DNA from: Actinomyces oris
GTDB taxonomy: Bacteria > Actinomycetota > Actinomycetes > Actinomycetales > Actinomycetaceae
Assembly: GCF_006546825.1 (NCBI RefSeq)
Contig: NZ_VICC01000005.1
Span: 207,573 to 271,572 of the forward strand
Reading direction: 5' to 3'
DNA length: 64,000 nucleotides
Shown here: positions 44,904 through 53,678 of the stretch, one piece after another
Layout of the letters: each line of letters opens with the position of its first letter
Position numbering within the stretch: position 1 is the first letter of the stretch
The notes under the pieces: generated by a model
Seen by the model: the letters and a program-made list of their open reading frames with translations, nothing else
Told to the model about the DNA's origin: nothing
The model's database searches: none
Translations under genes and position numbers: made by a program

Positions 44904-46643
44904 ATGTGGAAGCTGCTGACGCGAGTCGTCAACGCCGCCGAGATGCGCACCATCATCGCCTGGTTCGTAGCCTCCGCAGTCCTCCAGGGCCTCACCCTGG
45001 CCCTCATGATCCCCTTCCTGCGCGCCCTCTACTCCCGCTCGCAGTTCCTGACCGCCTGGCTGATCGCCGTCGTAGTCATGGCGGTGAGCGCCGCGCTCGT
45101 CGACACCATCGCCATGCACCGCTCCTACCGGGTCAGTGTCTTCGAGGTCTGCGACACCATGATCGACCGCATCGCGGAACACGTCCTGACCCTGCCCCTG
45201 GGCTGGTTCAGCGCCGAGCGGGAGGCCGCCGTCGTCAACGCCACCTCCAAGGAGGTCAACACCCTCTCCCACCTGGCCTCCATGGTGATCCCCAACCTGT
45301 GCAACGCCTTCATCGTCCCACTGGTCATGCTCGGGGCAACCGCCGTCGTCGAATGGCCCCTGGCGCTCATCATGACCGCCGCCATCGTCCCGCTGGTCCT
45401 GACCTGGCGGCTCATGGGAGCCGCGACCACCTGCGCCAACGAGATGGAGGACCGCACCTCGAGCGCCGCGGCCGGACGCCTCGTGGAGTTCGCCAGACTC
45501 CAGCCCGTGCTGCGCGCCACCGGTGCCACCAAGACGGGCTGGGCGCCGGTGCAAGCCGCCCTGGAGTCCGACTCCGCCTCCACCCTGGACGGCTTACGGG
45601 TCAAAGGCAGACCCGGGCAATACTTCAACCTCATCGTCAACATCGCCTTCGCCCTGGTCATGGCGATGGGGCTGGCACGGGTCAGTGCGCACCGGCTCGA
45701 CGTCGTCGCATACCTGGCGATCATGGCCGTCACCGCGCGCACGCTCCTGCCACTGACCAAGGCCGCCATGTACGGATCCGAGGCCGACAACGCGAAGGTC
45801 GCCCTACGGGCCGTGGGGGACATCCTCGACGCGCGTCCCCTGCCCGACCCCGAGCCCGGTCAGGAGATCGAGCCCCGGGGGACCACGATCACCCTGAACG
45901 ACGTCTCCTTCTCCTACGACGCCGGCCGCCCCGTCCTGGCGGGCGTCTCCCTGAGCGCACCGCAGGGGAGAGTGACCGCCCTGGTAGGGCCCTCAGGAGC
46001 GGGCAAGTCCACGATCCTGCGCCTGGCCGCCCGGTTCTGGGACGTCGACGACGGCACCATCACCATCGGCGGCGCACCGGTTCGCTCCATGCGCGCCTCG
46101 ACGATCATGGGCATGACCTCCATGGTCTTCCAGGACGTCTACCTGTTCGACACCACGATCCGTGAGAACCTGCGCATCGCCCGACCCGCGGCCACCGACG
46201 CCGAGCTGGCCGACGCCGCCCGACGCGCCCGCCTGGACCGCGTCATCGACGCGCTGCCGCACGGGTGGGACACGCAGGTCGGTCCCGGCGGGCTGAGCCT
46301 GTCCGGTGGGGAGCGCCAGCGCGTCGCCATCGCCCGGGCCTTCGTCAAGGACGCCCCCATCCTGCTGCTCGACGAGATCACCTCGGCCCTGGACGGGGAG
46401 AACGAGTCCGCCATCACAGAGGTGGTGCGCGAGCTCTCCGAGGGCCGCACCGTCATCGTGGTGGCCCACCGCCTGTCCACCGTCCGCCAGGCCGACGAGG
46501 TCGTCTTCCTCGAGCCGACTCAGGCCGGCGCCCGTGTGGCCCAGCGCGGTACGCCCCAGGAGCTGGCTGCCGTCGCCGGCCCCTTCCGCGAGTTCATCGA
46601 GGCCTCCACGGCCTCCTCGCGCTGGCACATCCGTCAGGGGTGA
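44904..46643 (+). CDS. ABC half-transporter (exporter fold), second of a pair
   Basis: A 579-residue partner. The ATG at 44904 (MWKLLTRVVNAAEMRT) is 2 nt after the previous stop, with AGGAGAAG as SD; the frame is open 34 codons further back but inside the previous gene. Six helices (about 20-300), then the ATPase with GPSGAGKST, signature LSGGERQRV and ILLLDEITSALD. This chain has Glu after the Walker B Asp, as does its partner. A strong intrinsic terminator follows. Confidence 0.86.
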   Translation: MWKLLTRVVNAAEMRTIIAWFVASAVLQGLTLALMIPFLRALYSRSQFLTAWLIAVVVMAVSAALVDTIAMHRSYRVSVFEVCDTMIDRIAEHVLTLPLGWFSAEREAAVVNATSKEVNTLSHLASMVIPNLCNAFIVPLVMLGATAVVEWPLALIMTAAIVPLVLTWRLMGAATTCANEMEDRTSSAAAGRLVEFARLQPVLRATGATKTGWAPVQAALESDSASTLDGLRVKGRPGQYFNLIVNIAFALVMAMGLARVSAHRLDVVAYLAIMAVTARTLLPLTKAAMYGSEADNAKVALRAVGDILDARPLPDPEPGQEIEPRGTTITLNDVSFSYDAGRPVLAGVSLSAPQGRVTALVGPSGAGKSTILRLAARFWDVDDGTITIGGAPVRSMRASTIMGMTSMVFQDVYLFDTTIRENLRIARPAATDAELADAARRARLDRVIDALPHGWDTQVGPGGLSLSGGERQRVAIARAFVKDAPILLLDEITSALDGENESAITEVVRELSEGRTVIVVAHRLSTVRQADEVVFLEPTQAGARVAQRGTPQELAAVAGPFREFIEASTASSRWHIRQG

Positions 46644-46680
46644 CGCGGGGCCGCTTCAGGTTAGATGACATGGTGGGCAG

Positions 46681-46714
46681 ACGCTGTTCCATACCGCTTG
46701 GTATGGAACAGCGT
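46681..46714 (+). terminator. Intrinsic terminator of the metal-linked transporter operon
   Basis: A perfect 15-bp stem (46681-46695 with 46700-46714) with a GCTT tetraloop is followed by TTCTGTTGTT. It is the clearest factor-independent terminator in the window. Confidence 0.88.
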
Positions 46715-46734
46715 TTCTGTTGTTATAAGAACCC

Positions 46735-46788
46735 TTAGAGCGCCATGAAACCTTCTGGTAATACTGAATGGTATGGTTGATACCAACC
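46735..46788 (+). promoter_or_regulatory. Candidate promoter and operator for the ABC/TetR locus
   Basis: TTAGAG (46735-46740), 18 nt and TAATAC (46759-46764) form a plausible promoter. Just downstream two inverted repeats overlap: GGTAT/ATACC (46770-46774 with 46780-46784) and GGTTG/CAACC (46775-46779 with 46784-46788). This is a likely operator for the TetR regulator encoded at the end of the locus. Confidence 0.4.
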
Positions 46789-46857
46789 GGTACGGATCGA
46801 TCTGGTGGTCGATCAGCTGCTCGGTTCCAGGTAGTCGAACGAAAGGAGGGGGGCTTC

Positions 46858-47811
46858 ATGGCCGACGTACTCGCCATTGAGGACCTTCACAAGCACTTCG
46901 GAAGCGGGGCGCACACGGTGAGAGCCAACGCCGGTGTCACCATGCGGGTGGGTGCCGGCGAGGTGGTCGGGCTCCTTGGGCACAATGGCGCGGGCAAGAC
47001 CACGCTGGTCAACCAGGTGGTGGGGCTCTTGCGCCCGACCTCTGGGAGCATCAGGCTCGACGGTGTCGACGCCGTCGCCAACCCCGCTCTCGCCCGCCGC
47101 CTCACCAATGTCCAGGCACAGGCCAACGTTCCCATCACGGGACTGACGCCCCTGACGGCAATCGACCTCGTGGGGCGCATGCGAGGAGGGCGTCCGCGTC
47201 AGACACGCAGACGCGCCGAGGAGCTCATCGAGGCTCTCGACCTAGGGGAGTGGGCGAGGACTCCCGCGCAGAAGATCTCTGGCGGTGTTGCCCGTCTGAC
47301 TGCCTTTGCCATGTGCGCCGTCATCCCCGGGCGCCTGGTCATCCTCGATGAGCCCACCAACGACGTCGACCCGGTGCGCCGGCGCCTGCTGTGGGACCAG
47401 ATCCGTCTTCTGGCCGAGGCCGGCGCGGCGGTCCTCCTGGTGACCCACAACGTACGGGAGGCCGAGCGGGCGGTCGACCGGCTCACCATCCTGGACCACG
47501 GCCACGTCATCGCCGAGGGAACCCCCGCGGCACTCGTGGCCGGCCACGGATCCTCCTTCGTCCTGGAGATCAGCCGGGTCCCCGGCCAGCGGATCGAGCC
47601 GCTCGCTGGAATGAGCCTGACGCAGCACGACGCCGTGCGAGCATCCGTGGCGGTGGACTCTGACTGTACGACCCAGGCCGTGGAGTGGGCCGCTCATGCC
47701 CTCAAGGACGGAGTGATCGAGCGCTACGAGTTGGCACCGATCTCACTGGAGGACGTCTACGTGGACCTGACTGGGAGTACCGGCGAGGAGGTGAGCCGTC
47801 ATGCTGCCTGA
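46858..47811 (+). CDS. ABC transporter ATPase, drug/lipid exporter type
   Basis: A 317-residue ATPase of the CcmA/DrrA class. Walker A GHNGAGKTT (41-49), Walker B LVILDEPTNDVDP, switch His in VLLVTHNVREAE, and a C-terminal extension of about 90 residues ending EDVYVDLTG, as in DrrA-like proteins. The signature is ISGGVARL (about 140-147), missing the usual Gln/Met after SGG. The SD AAAGGAGG is strong. It partners the ABC-2 permease downstream; the transported compound is unknown. Confidence 0.85.
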   Translation: MADVLAIEDLHKHFGSGAHTVRANAGVTMRVGAGEVVGLLGHNGAGKTTLVNQVVGLLRPTSGSIRLDGVDAVANPALARRLTNVQAQANVPITGLTPLTAIDLVGRMRGGRPRQTRRRAEELIEALDLGEWARTPAQKISGGVARLTAFAMCAVIPGRLVILDEPTNDVDPVRRRLLWDQIRLLAEAGAAVLLVTHNVREAERAVDRLTILDHGHVIAEGTPAALVAGHGSSFVLEISRVPGQRIEPLAGMSLTQHDAVRASVAVDSDCTTQAVEWAAHALKDGVIERYELAPISLEDVYVDLTGSTGEEVSRHAA

Positions 47812-47928
47812 ACTGTGTGAATCCGCGAGGGGTCCGAACCGTCCCGATGATTCGCGTCGCCCCCGCGCTGGCGCGTGAGCGCGGTGCGACTCTCGTCCCC
47901 AGAGAATCAGGAAATGAAGGAGAACATG

Positions 47929-48738
47929 ATGTCTACTCCAACCAGTACGACGGCTGATCCGGACCAGGCCAGTGGCACCGGCCTCGGGGAGGTGTCTCGG
48001 GCGACTCCGCTCCGATACCAGCTCGGCCTGCTCATCCAGTGGCAGTTCCGACGCAGCCTCCCCATGCTGCCCCTGTTCATCATCGTCCAGACGCTGCTGT
48101 CCGTCTCCATGGTCCTGGGATACGGGCTCATCGCGGGACACCCAGACCGCGAGGCGAGTCTCTACCTGGCCGGCGGCGGCCCGGCGATCGCGCTCATCTC
48201 GCTGGGACTCATCATGACGCCCCAGTGGGTCTCCCAGTCCCGCACTGAGGGCAGCCTGGACTGGATGCGCACCCTGCCCGTCCCCCGGATCGCCTTCCTC
48301 CTGGCAGACCTCGCGATCTGGACCACTCTTGCACTGCCCGGTCTGGTTGTGGGCGTCATCGTCGCTAACGCCCGCTTCGACGTCGACCTCGCCCCGCAGT
48401 GGTGGCTGGTGCCCGGTGCCGTACTGGTCGCCCTGACAGCGGCCTGCATCGGATACGCCATCGCCACGCTCCTGGCTCCGGCCCTGGCTCAGATCCTCTC
48501 CCAGGTGCTTGCCTTCAGCATCATGCTGTTCTCGCCTGTCAGTTTCCCCGCCGACAGGCTCCCCGACTGGGCCCAGGAAATCCACCACTGGCTGCCCTTC
48601 GAGCCCATGGCTCAGGTGGTGCGTGCCGGTTTGTTCCCGCACGACGCCACCATGCCCACCCGTTCCTGGGTCGTGCTGTGCGTGTGGTGCTCGGTGTCCG
48701 TTGCCGGAGCGTCATGGGCACTGGGAAGGCGGCCCTGA
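47929..48738 (+). CDS. ABC-2 type transporter permease
   Basis: A 269-residue membrane protein with six helices, ABC-2 permease class (FSIMLFSPVSFPADRLPDWAQEIHHWLPFEPMA near the C-terminus is a typical motif). AAGGAG lies 6 nt before the ATG at 47929; another ATG is at 47926. It is separated from the ATPase by 117 nt, unusual for such a pair. Confidence 0.82.
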   Translation: MSTPTSTTADPDQASGTGLGEVSRATPLRYQLGLLIQWQFRRSLPMLPLFIIVQTLLSVSMVLGYGLIAGHPDREASLYLAGGGPAIALISLGLIMTPQWVSQSRTEGSLDWMRTLPVPRIAFLLADLAIWTTLALPGLVVGVIVANARFDVDLAPQWWLVPGAVLVALTAACIGYAIATLLAPALAQILSQVLAFSIMLFSPVSFPADRLPDWAQEIHHWLPFEPMAQVVRAGLFPHDATMPTRSWVVLCVWCSVSVAGASWALGRRP

Positions 48739-48804
48739 ACCGGCCGGAATACCACATGGTCGGAGACCGGTGGAGGGAGTGACGAACGTGGAGGGGGAAG
48801 TGCC

Positions 48805-49647
48805 GTGAACCCCTTTCTGAGGGGCCTCCTCTACAGTGGGGGCATGACCGCCAGGAGCTCCGCCCGTGGGACGAACAGTGACAGTGATGACTCCGGGGCC
48901 TCCGCCTCTGATGACATCAGGGAGGCGACTCGCGCCCTCAATGAGGCGATCACCGCCTTCTCCCGTGCAGTGGGGGCGGCCGGTCAGGGAGCGCGCCGGA
49001 GCAGTGAGAGTGCGGTAGCGGCCTCCCTGGAGTTCGCCTCTCGGAAGCTGGCCTCTGCCTCCACTGCAGTCAGCGGCGCTGCCCCGGGTCGGGGCGGTGG
49101 ACGCCGTCGGAGCGAGGAGACCAGGGCGCGGATCCTTGCTGCTGCCAGGGAGGTCTTTGCCGCCAAGGGCTACGAGGGGGCGTCGGTCAGCGACATCGCC
49201 TCGGCGGCTGGATTCACCAAGGGGGCCTTCTACTCCTCCTTCCCCTCCAAGGAGGCCCTGTTCCTGGAGGTCGTCACCTGTGGTGAGGAGAGCCCGGATG
49301 AGGCCACTCGGGAGATGGCGAGCCCCGACCAGTGGGGCGAGCAGCTCCAGGAGCTTCCTATGGAGGATGTTGTCCTGCACCTGGAGACCTGGCTCTACGC
49401 GATTCGTCATGAGGACTCTCGGGATCGGCTGGCCGGCAGCTGGCGCCGCTGGCTGAGAGAGACCTCACTCATGGTGGCCCGTTCCCATGGACGCCGTGAG
49501 CCGAACCAGCAGGATGAGGAGACGGCCTTCGGACTTCTGGCTGTGGGCATCTTCGGCCGCGTGAGTGCAGCAGCCACCACCTCGCAGGAGGTCGAACCCA
49601 TCATTCAGCGCCTGTCCGAGCGACTCCTTGAGGATGGCAGTGACTGA
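48805..49647 (+). CDS. TetR-family regulator with long N-terminal extension
   Basis: A 280-residue regulator. The TetR DNA-binding domain is at about residues 103-152 (RILAAAREVFAAKGYEGASV, then the HTH SVSDIASAAGFTKGAFYSSF), followed by a ligand domain. About 100 residues precede it, Ser/Asp-rich to residue 35 and then an Ala-rich predicted helix (about 37-90), which normal TetR proteins of about 200 residues do not have. Start GTG at 48805 with GGAGGGGG; the ATG at 48844 is the alternative and keeps the extension. It probably controls the adjoining ABC transporter. Confidence 0.85.
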   Translation: MNPFLRGLLYSGGMTARSSARGTNSDSDDSGASASDDIREATRALNEAITAFSRAVGAAGQGARRSSESAVAASLEFASRKLASASTAVSGAAPGRGGGRRRSEETRARILAAAREVFAAKGYEGASVSDIASAAGFTKGAFYSSFPSKEALFLEVVTCGEESPDEATREMASPDQWGEQLQELPMEDVVLHLETWLYAIRHEDSRDRLAGSWRRWLRETSLMVARSHGRREPNQQDEETAFGLLAVGIFGRVSAAATTSQEVEPIIQRLSERLLEDGSD

Positions 49648-49746
49648 CATTCCTCCTCCGCCGAGAGCGGCATGTTTCGCGTAGAGGCACGGAAAAGGTT
49701 GCCTTCCGCTGAAAGTGTCCTTCTTGATGGAGGAAGGGTCCCGCGG

Positions 49747-50433
49747 TCAGGCGACCTGCTCCCGGTAGCGGAGGGCCACCAGCTCGGCGAGCGCCGGGTG
49801 GTCGCCGATGGGAGCGGCCACGACGTCGGCGCCCGTGGAATGCAGGGCCCGGTGGAAACGCCCCTCCGCCAGCAGATAGGTGGCCACGCCCACCCGCCTG
49901 GCACCCTGGGCCCGGGCCGTGCTCACCGCGTCACGGACGCTGGGGCGCGCAGCCGAGAGGTAGGCGGGCGTCACCTCGCGCCCCAGACGCGCCTCGAGCA
50001 GGCGAGTGATGGTCTCAACCTCCTCCAGTGCCACCGCCTGACGCGACCCGGCCGCGCCCAGGACGATGTGGTCGAGTCCTGCAAGCCCGCCCAGGGGCGC
50101 GGATGCCTCGTGGAGACGCTGCGCGACGGCCTCCACCAGGTGCTCCTCGACCCCCAGGTGCCCGGTGACCGTCCCCGACCCGTGTTGTTCCACTGCGGCC
50201 GGTACATCATGGACGACGTGATAGCCGCGGGCCAGGAAGAAGGGCAGCACCACCGGATCCACCAGCCCCTCCAGGGCCGTGGCCGGGTCCGGGGGCTGGA
50301 GCTCGACGTAGCCGGTACGCACCTCCACCCCCGGCAGGATCGTGCCGACGCGCTCAGCGGTACGCGACAGGACCGAGGACGGCCCGGGCCGGCGCGAGCC
50401 GTGGGCCAGCAGCACCAGGGGACGCTTGCTCAT
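49747..50433 (-). CDS. sirB: Sirohydrochlorin ferrochelatase (CbiX/SirB type)
   Basis: A 228-residue class II chelatase inserting Fe(II) into sirohydrochlorin to make the sirohaem used by sulfite reductase. The N-terminal LLAHGSRRPG has the metal-binding His, and PFFLARGYHVVHDVP has the second. The C-terminal half repeats the fold more weakly. It corresponds to CysY of the Corynebacterium glutamicum sulfate operon. It overlaps the permease gene by 4 nt and is last in the operon. Confidence 0.9.
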   Translation of the reverse strand: MSKRPLVLLAHGSRRPGPSSVLSRTAERVGTILPGVEVRTGYVELQPPDPATALEGLVDPVVLPFFLARGYHVVHDVPAAVEQHGSGTVTGHLGVEEHLVEAVAQRLHEASAPLGGLAGLDHIVLGAAGSRQAVALEEVETITRLLEARLGREVTPAYLSAARPSVRDAVSTARAQGARRVGVATYLLAEGRFHRALHSTGADVVAAPIGDHPALAELVALRYREQVA

Positions 50434-51473
50434 GCCGGCTCCACCACCAGAACCGCGTGCGTGTGAGGACGAGTCGGCTCGACCGGCCTCGGGGTGACGG
50501 GACCGCCGGCGGCGATTGCCTCCTCCAGGACAGCAGTCTCAGGCTCGTGGCCGCGTGGAGGATCGGCGTGGACCTCCTCAAGCACCTGCTCGGTCTCCTC
50601 TCGAATCTCTGTGGCAGCGGCGCGTGCCTTGCGGACCGCCAGGGTCAGGAAGGCCGCCCAGATCACCCCGAGCGCGCTGTACAACACGACCCCGGTTTGA
50701 GCCGAGGCCTCGGCCCAGGACAGTAGCACCCGCAGGTTCGTGGTCAGGATCAGCCCGCCGACGGCGGTGCCCAGCACCGCTCCGGGCAGGCGGGAGACCA
50801 GCCAGGCGGAGATCGGTGCGGCCACGAGCCCGCCGGCCATCAGGGTCAGCACGATCCCGAGGCTGATGCCCGCGGTGCCCAGTCCGGTGAGGAATCCGGC
50901 TGAGGCCGCCACCGTCACCAGGAACTCCGAGGCCCCCACCGAGCCGACCACGGTGCGCGGCGCTGTGCGACCACCCGTGAGCAGTGTCGTCGTCACGACC
51001 GGCCCCCAGCCGCCACCGCCGGTGGCGTCAACGAAACCGCCCACCAGTCCCAGGGGAACCAGGAGCCGCCTGCCGTGCGGTGAGCGCCGGCTGCAGGAAC
51101 CCTGGGGCGGGCGCAGGGAGAAACGCCCCAGGATATAGGCCCCCAGCAGGATCAGCAGGCTCGCCGTCACCGGGGTCGCCGCGCGGGTCGACAGGTGAGA
51201 CAGGACCGTGGCTCCGCCGAAGGCCCCCACCGCGCCGGGAAGCCCCAGCCGGACCACCAGGCGAGGATCGGTGTTGCCCAGCCTCCAGTGGGAGGCCCCC
51301 GAGGCCAGGGTTGTGCCGATCTCGGCCAGGTGCACGGAGGCCGAGGCCAGTGCCGGGCTCAGCCCGGCCAGAAGCAGCAGGGAGGAGGAGGTCATGCCGT
51401 ACCCCATCCCGAGGGAGCCGTCGACCAGCTGGGCGGCCAGGCCGACGAGGGCGAGAAGAACAAGCTTGCGCAT
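50430..51473 (-). CDS. TauE/SafE-family permease, probable sulfate importer
   Basis: A 347-residue membrane protein with about eight helices and the TauE/SafE signature GGFVDATGGGGWGPVVTTTLL (about 145-165). Its position inside the sulfate-reduction operon matches CysZ of C. glutamicum, a TauE-like sulfate permease. No CysPTWA-type ABC importer is present here, so sulfate import is the likely role, though sulfite or thiosulfate transport is possible. The C-terminal 70 residues are hydrophilic. Confidence 0.85.
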   Translation of the reverse strand: MRKLVLLALVGLAAQLVDGSLGMGYGMTSSSLLLLAGLSPALASASVHLAEIGTTLASGASHWRLGNTDPRLVVRLGLPGAVGAFGGATVLSHLSTRAATPVTASLLILLGAYILGRFSLRPPQGSCSRRSPHGRRLLVPLGLVGGFVDATGGGGWGPVVTTTLLTGGRTAPRTVVGSVGASEFLVTVAASAGFLTGLGTAGISLGIVLTLMAGGLVAAPISAWLVSRLPGAVLGTAVGGLILTTNLRVLLSWAEASAQTGVVLYSALGVIWAAFLTLAVRKARAAATEIREETEQVLEEVHADPPRGHEPETAVLEEAIAAGGPVTPRPVEPTRPHTHAVLVVEPA

Positions 51474-51515
51474 CAGTGACTCCGGGACATTCAGTCTGCA
51501 TGCGCCGAGGAGGAC

Positions 51516-52316
51516 TCACGCGGCGGGGCTCGCCGGCCGGGCCTCCTCGACGACTCGGTCAGCCCAGTACGGGCTCAGGGTGACGACGTCGCCGATGACG
51601 ATGACCGCGGGGGCGGTCACGCCGTACCGGGCGGCGACGTCGGCCAGACATCGCAGCTCGGTGGTGGTCACGCGCTGATCGGGGTGGTAGCCGCGCTCGA
51701 TGATTGCCGCCGGAGTGGTCGGATCGCTGCCGGCCTCCAGCAGGGAGGTGACCGAGTCCCGCAGCCGGGAGACCCCCATGAGCAGGATGAGGGTGTGGTC
51801 GCGGCGCTGGGGGAGCACCCCCAGATCCGCATGTGCCGTGATGACCGAGAAGCCGCGCGACAGCCCCCGGTGGGTGACGGGGATCCCCGCCGCCGCGGGC
51901 ACGGCGATGGCGCTGGTGATCCCCGGGACGACCTCGACGACGACACCGGCCCGGCGGCAGGCGGCCGCCTCCTCCCCGCCGCGCCCGAGCACGTAGGGGT
52001 CGCCGCCCTTGAGACGGACCACCCCCTTGCCGCTGCGGGCCAGGTCGACCAGGAGCGCGTCGATCTCCTCCTGGCTCATGACGTGCCGGCCGCGACGCTT
52101 GGAGGCGTCGATGATCTCGGTGCCGGGGTCAAGGTCCTCCAGGAGGTCGCGGGGGGCCAGCGCGTCGACGACGACCACGTCCGCCCGGCCCAACAGCTCC
52201 AGGCCGCGGGCGGTGATGAGACCGCTGCTGCCCGGGCCGCCGCCCACCAGCGCCACCCAGCCATCCGTGGAACCCGCGGAGCCGTCGGGTCCATGGGGAG
52301 AGACGTCGTGGGTCAT
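51516..52316 (-). CDS. cobA: Uroporphyrinogen-III C-methyltransferase
   Basis: A 266-residue SAM-dependent methyltransferase turning uroporphyrinogen III into precorrin-2, the first step to sirohaem. VALVGGGPGSSGLITARGLELL, the VVRLKGGDPYVLGRGGEE block and PGITSAIAVPAAAGIPVTHRG are signature motifs. It lacks the dehydrogenase/chelatase domain of CysG; sirB supplies the chelatase, and precorrin-2 dehydrogenase must be encoded elsewhere. Confidence 0.93.
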   Translation of the reverse strand: MTHDVSPHGPDGSAGSTDGWVALVGGGPGSSGLITARGLELLGRADVVVVDALAPRDLLEDLDPGTEIIDASKRRGRHVMSQEEIDALLVDLARSGKGVVRLKGGDPYVLGRGGEEAAACRRAGVVVEVVPGITSAIAVPAAAGIPVTHRGLSRGFSVITAHADLGVLPQRRDHTLILLMGVSRLRDSVTSLLEAGSDPTTPAAIIERGYHPDQRVTTTELRCLADVAARYGVTAPAVIVIGDVVTLSPYWADRVVEEARPASPAA

Positions 52317-52319
52317 GTC

Positions 52320-53678
52320 TCAGCCCCTGCCTGAGGCGGCGGCCGCAGCCGGTTCTGCGCGCCCTGCGCCTGCGAGCTGCACCATGCCCGCCCCGAGTGT
52401 GCCGCCCTCGTGTGCGTCGATGAGGAGAAAGGCGCCGTCGGACCGGGAGACCGAGTAGTCGGCCAAGGGCACCGGCGAGGCCAGACGCAGCCGAACCAGG
52501 CCGATGTCGTTGAGCTCCAGGCGGTCAGCGGGCACCGTGGTCAGGTCATCCAGGTCGAGGCGTCCCTCAATGGCGCGTACGATCGCCTGGACCGTCTGGG
52601 CGCCGTGCTTGAGCAGCACTCGCGCCCGGGGGCGCAGGGGCTCCTCGCTCAGCCAGGACACGCGGGCGTCGACCTCGGTGAGCACCTGGGGCGCGTCCCC
52701 CGCCGCGGCCAGGGTGTCACCGCGGGCGACGTCGATATCGTCGGTCAGGCGAACCGTCACCGACTGGCCCTCGACGGCCTCCTCCAGGCTGCGCTCGCCC
52801 AGGTCGATGCCGGCCACGCGCGAGTGCCTGCCCGAGGGCAGCACCACCACGGGGTCGCCGACGCGTACCGTGCCCGAGGCGATCCGCCCGGCGTAGCCCC
52901 GGTAGTCGCGCAGCTCAGGCGCCGGCGCCGCCCCCTGGGGGCGGATGACCAGCTGGACCGGCATGCGGAAGGCGCCCTCCTCACGGGCGGTGGGCAGGGA
53001 CTCCAGCAGCCCCAACAGGGTCGGCCCCTCGTAGAAGGGCGTGCTGGCCGAGGCCTCGACGATGTTGTCCCCCAGGAGCGCGGAGGTCGGTAGGACATGG
53101 ATCTCGGCCACGCCCAGTTCGGCTGCCACGGCGCGGATATCGGCCTCGATGGCCGCGTAGACCTCGGCGGAAAAGTCCACTAGGTCGATCTTGTTGACCG
53201 CGACGATGACGTGCGGGACCCGCAGGAGGGCGGCGACCGCCAGGTGGCGGCGCGTCTGCTCCAGGACCCCGTTGCGGGCGTCCACCAGCAGCACGACGAC
53301 GTCGGCCGTGGAGCAGCCGGTGACCGTGTTGCGGGTGTACTGCACGTGCCCGGGGCAGTCGGCCAGGATGAAGGAGCGCTGCGGGGTGGCGAAGTAGCGG
53401 TAGGCGACGTCGATCGTGATGCCCTGCTCCCGCTCGGCCCGCAGACCGTCGGTCAGCAGGGCGAGGTCGGCGCTGGTCAGGCCCCGATCCAGGCTGACCT
53501 GCTCGACGGCGGCCAGCTGGTCGCGCAGTACGGACTTGGAGTCGAAAAGCAGGCGGCCCACGAGCGTGGACTTGCCGTCGTCGACGCTGCCGGCCGTGGC
53601 CAGCCGCAGCAGTGAGCCGGTGGCGGCGGCGCGTGCCTCGGCCTCGGCGGGGATGTCGGTGAGGGTGGGGGTGCTCAT
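52320..53678 (-). CDS. cysN: Sulfate adenylyltransferase subunit 1 (GTPase)
   Basis: A 452-residue GTPase of the EF-Tu class that drives APS formation from sulfate and ATP with CysD. G1 is AGSVDDGKST, G3 is DCPGHVQY and G4 is NKID. The protein ends after the beta-barrel domains, without a fused APS kinase (CysC), consistent with direct APS reduction by the CysH type here. Its ATG overlaps the cysD stop by 1 nt. Confidence 0.95.
   Translation of the reverse strand: MSTPTLTDIPAEAEARAAATGSLLRLATAGSVDDGKSTLVGRLLFDSKSVLRDQLAAVEQVSLDRGLTSADLALLTDGLRAEREQGITIDVAYRYFATPQRSFILADCPGHVQYTRNTVTGCSTADVVVLLVDARNGVLEQTRRHLAVAALLRVPHVIVAVNKIDLVDFSAEVYAAIEADIRAVAAELGVAEIHVLPTSALLGDNIVEASASTPFYEGPTLLGLLESLPTAREEGAFRMPVQLVIRPQGAAPAPELRDYRGYAGRIASGTVRVGDPVVVLPSGRHSRVAGIDLGERSLEEAVEGQSVTVRLTDDIDVARGDTLAAAGDAPQVLTEVDARVSWLSEEPLRPRARVLLKHGAQTVQAIVRAIEGRLDLDDLTTVPADRLELNDIGLVRLRLASPVPLADYSVSRSDGAFLLIDAHEGGTLGAGMVQLAGAGRAEPAAAAASGRG

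Noticed and set aside
47801..47878. 25-codon ORF between the ABC ATPase and permease genes, starting inside the ATPase stop region
   Set aside because: Its product is hydrophilic and unlike a permease start, and no SD specific to it is seen. It might be a relic but cannot be supported.
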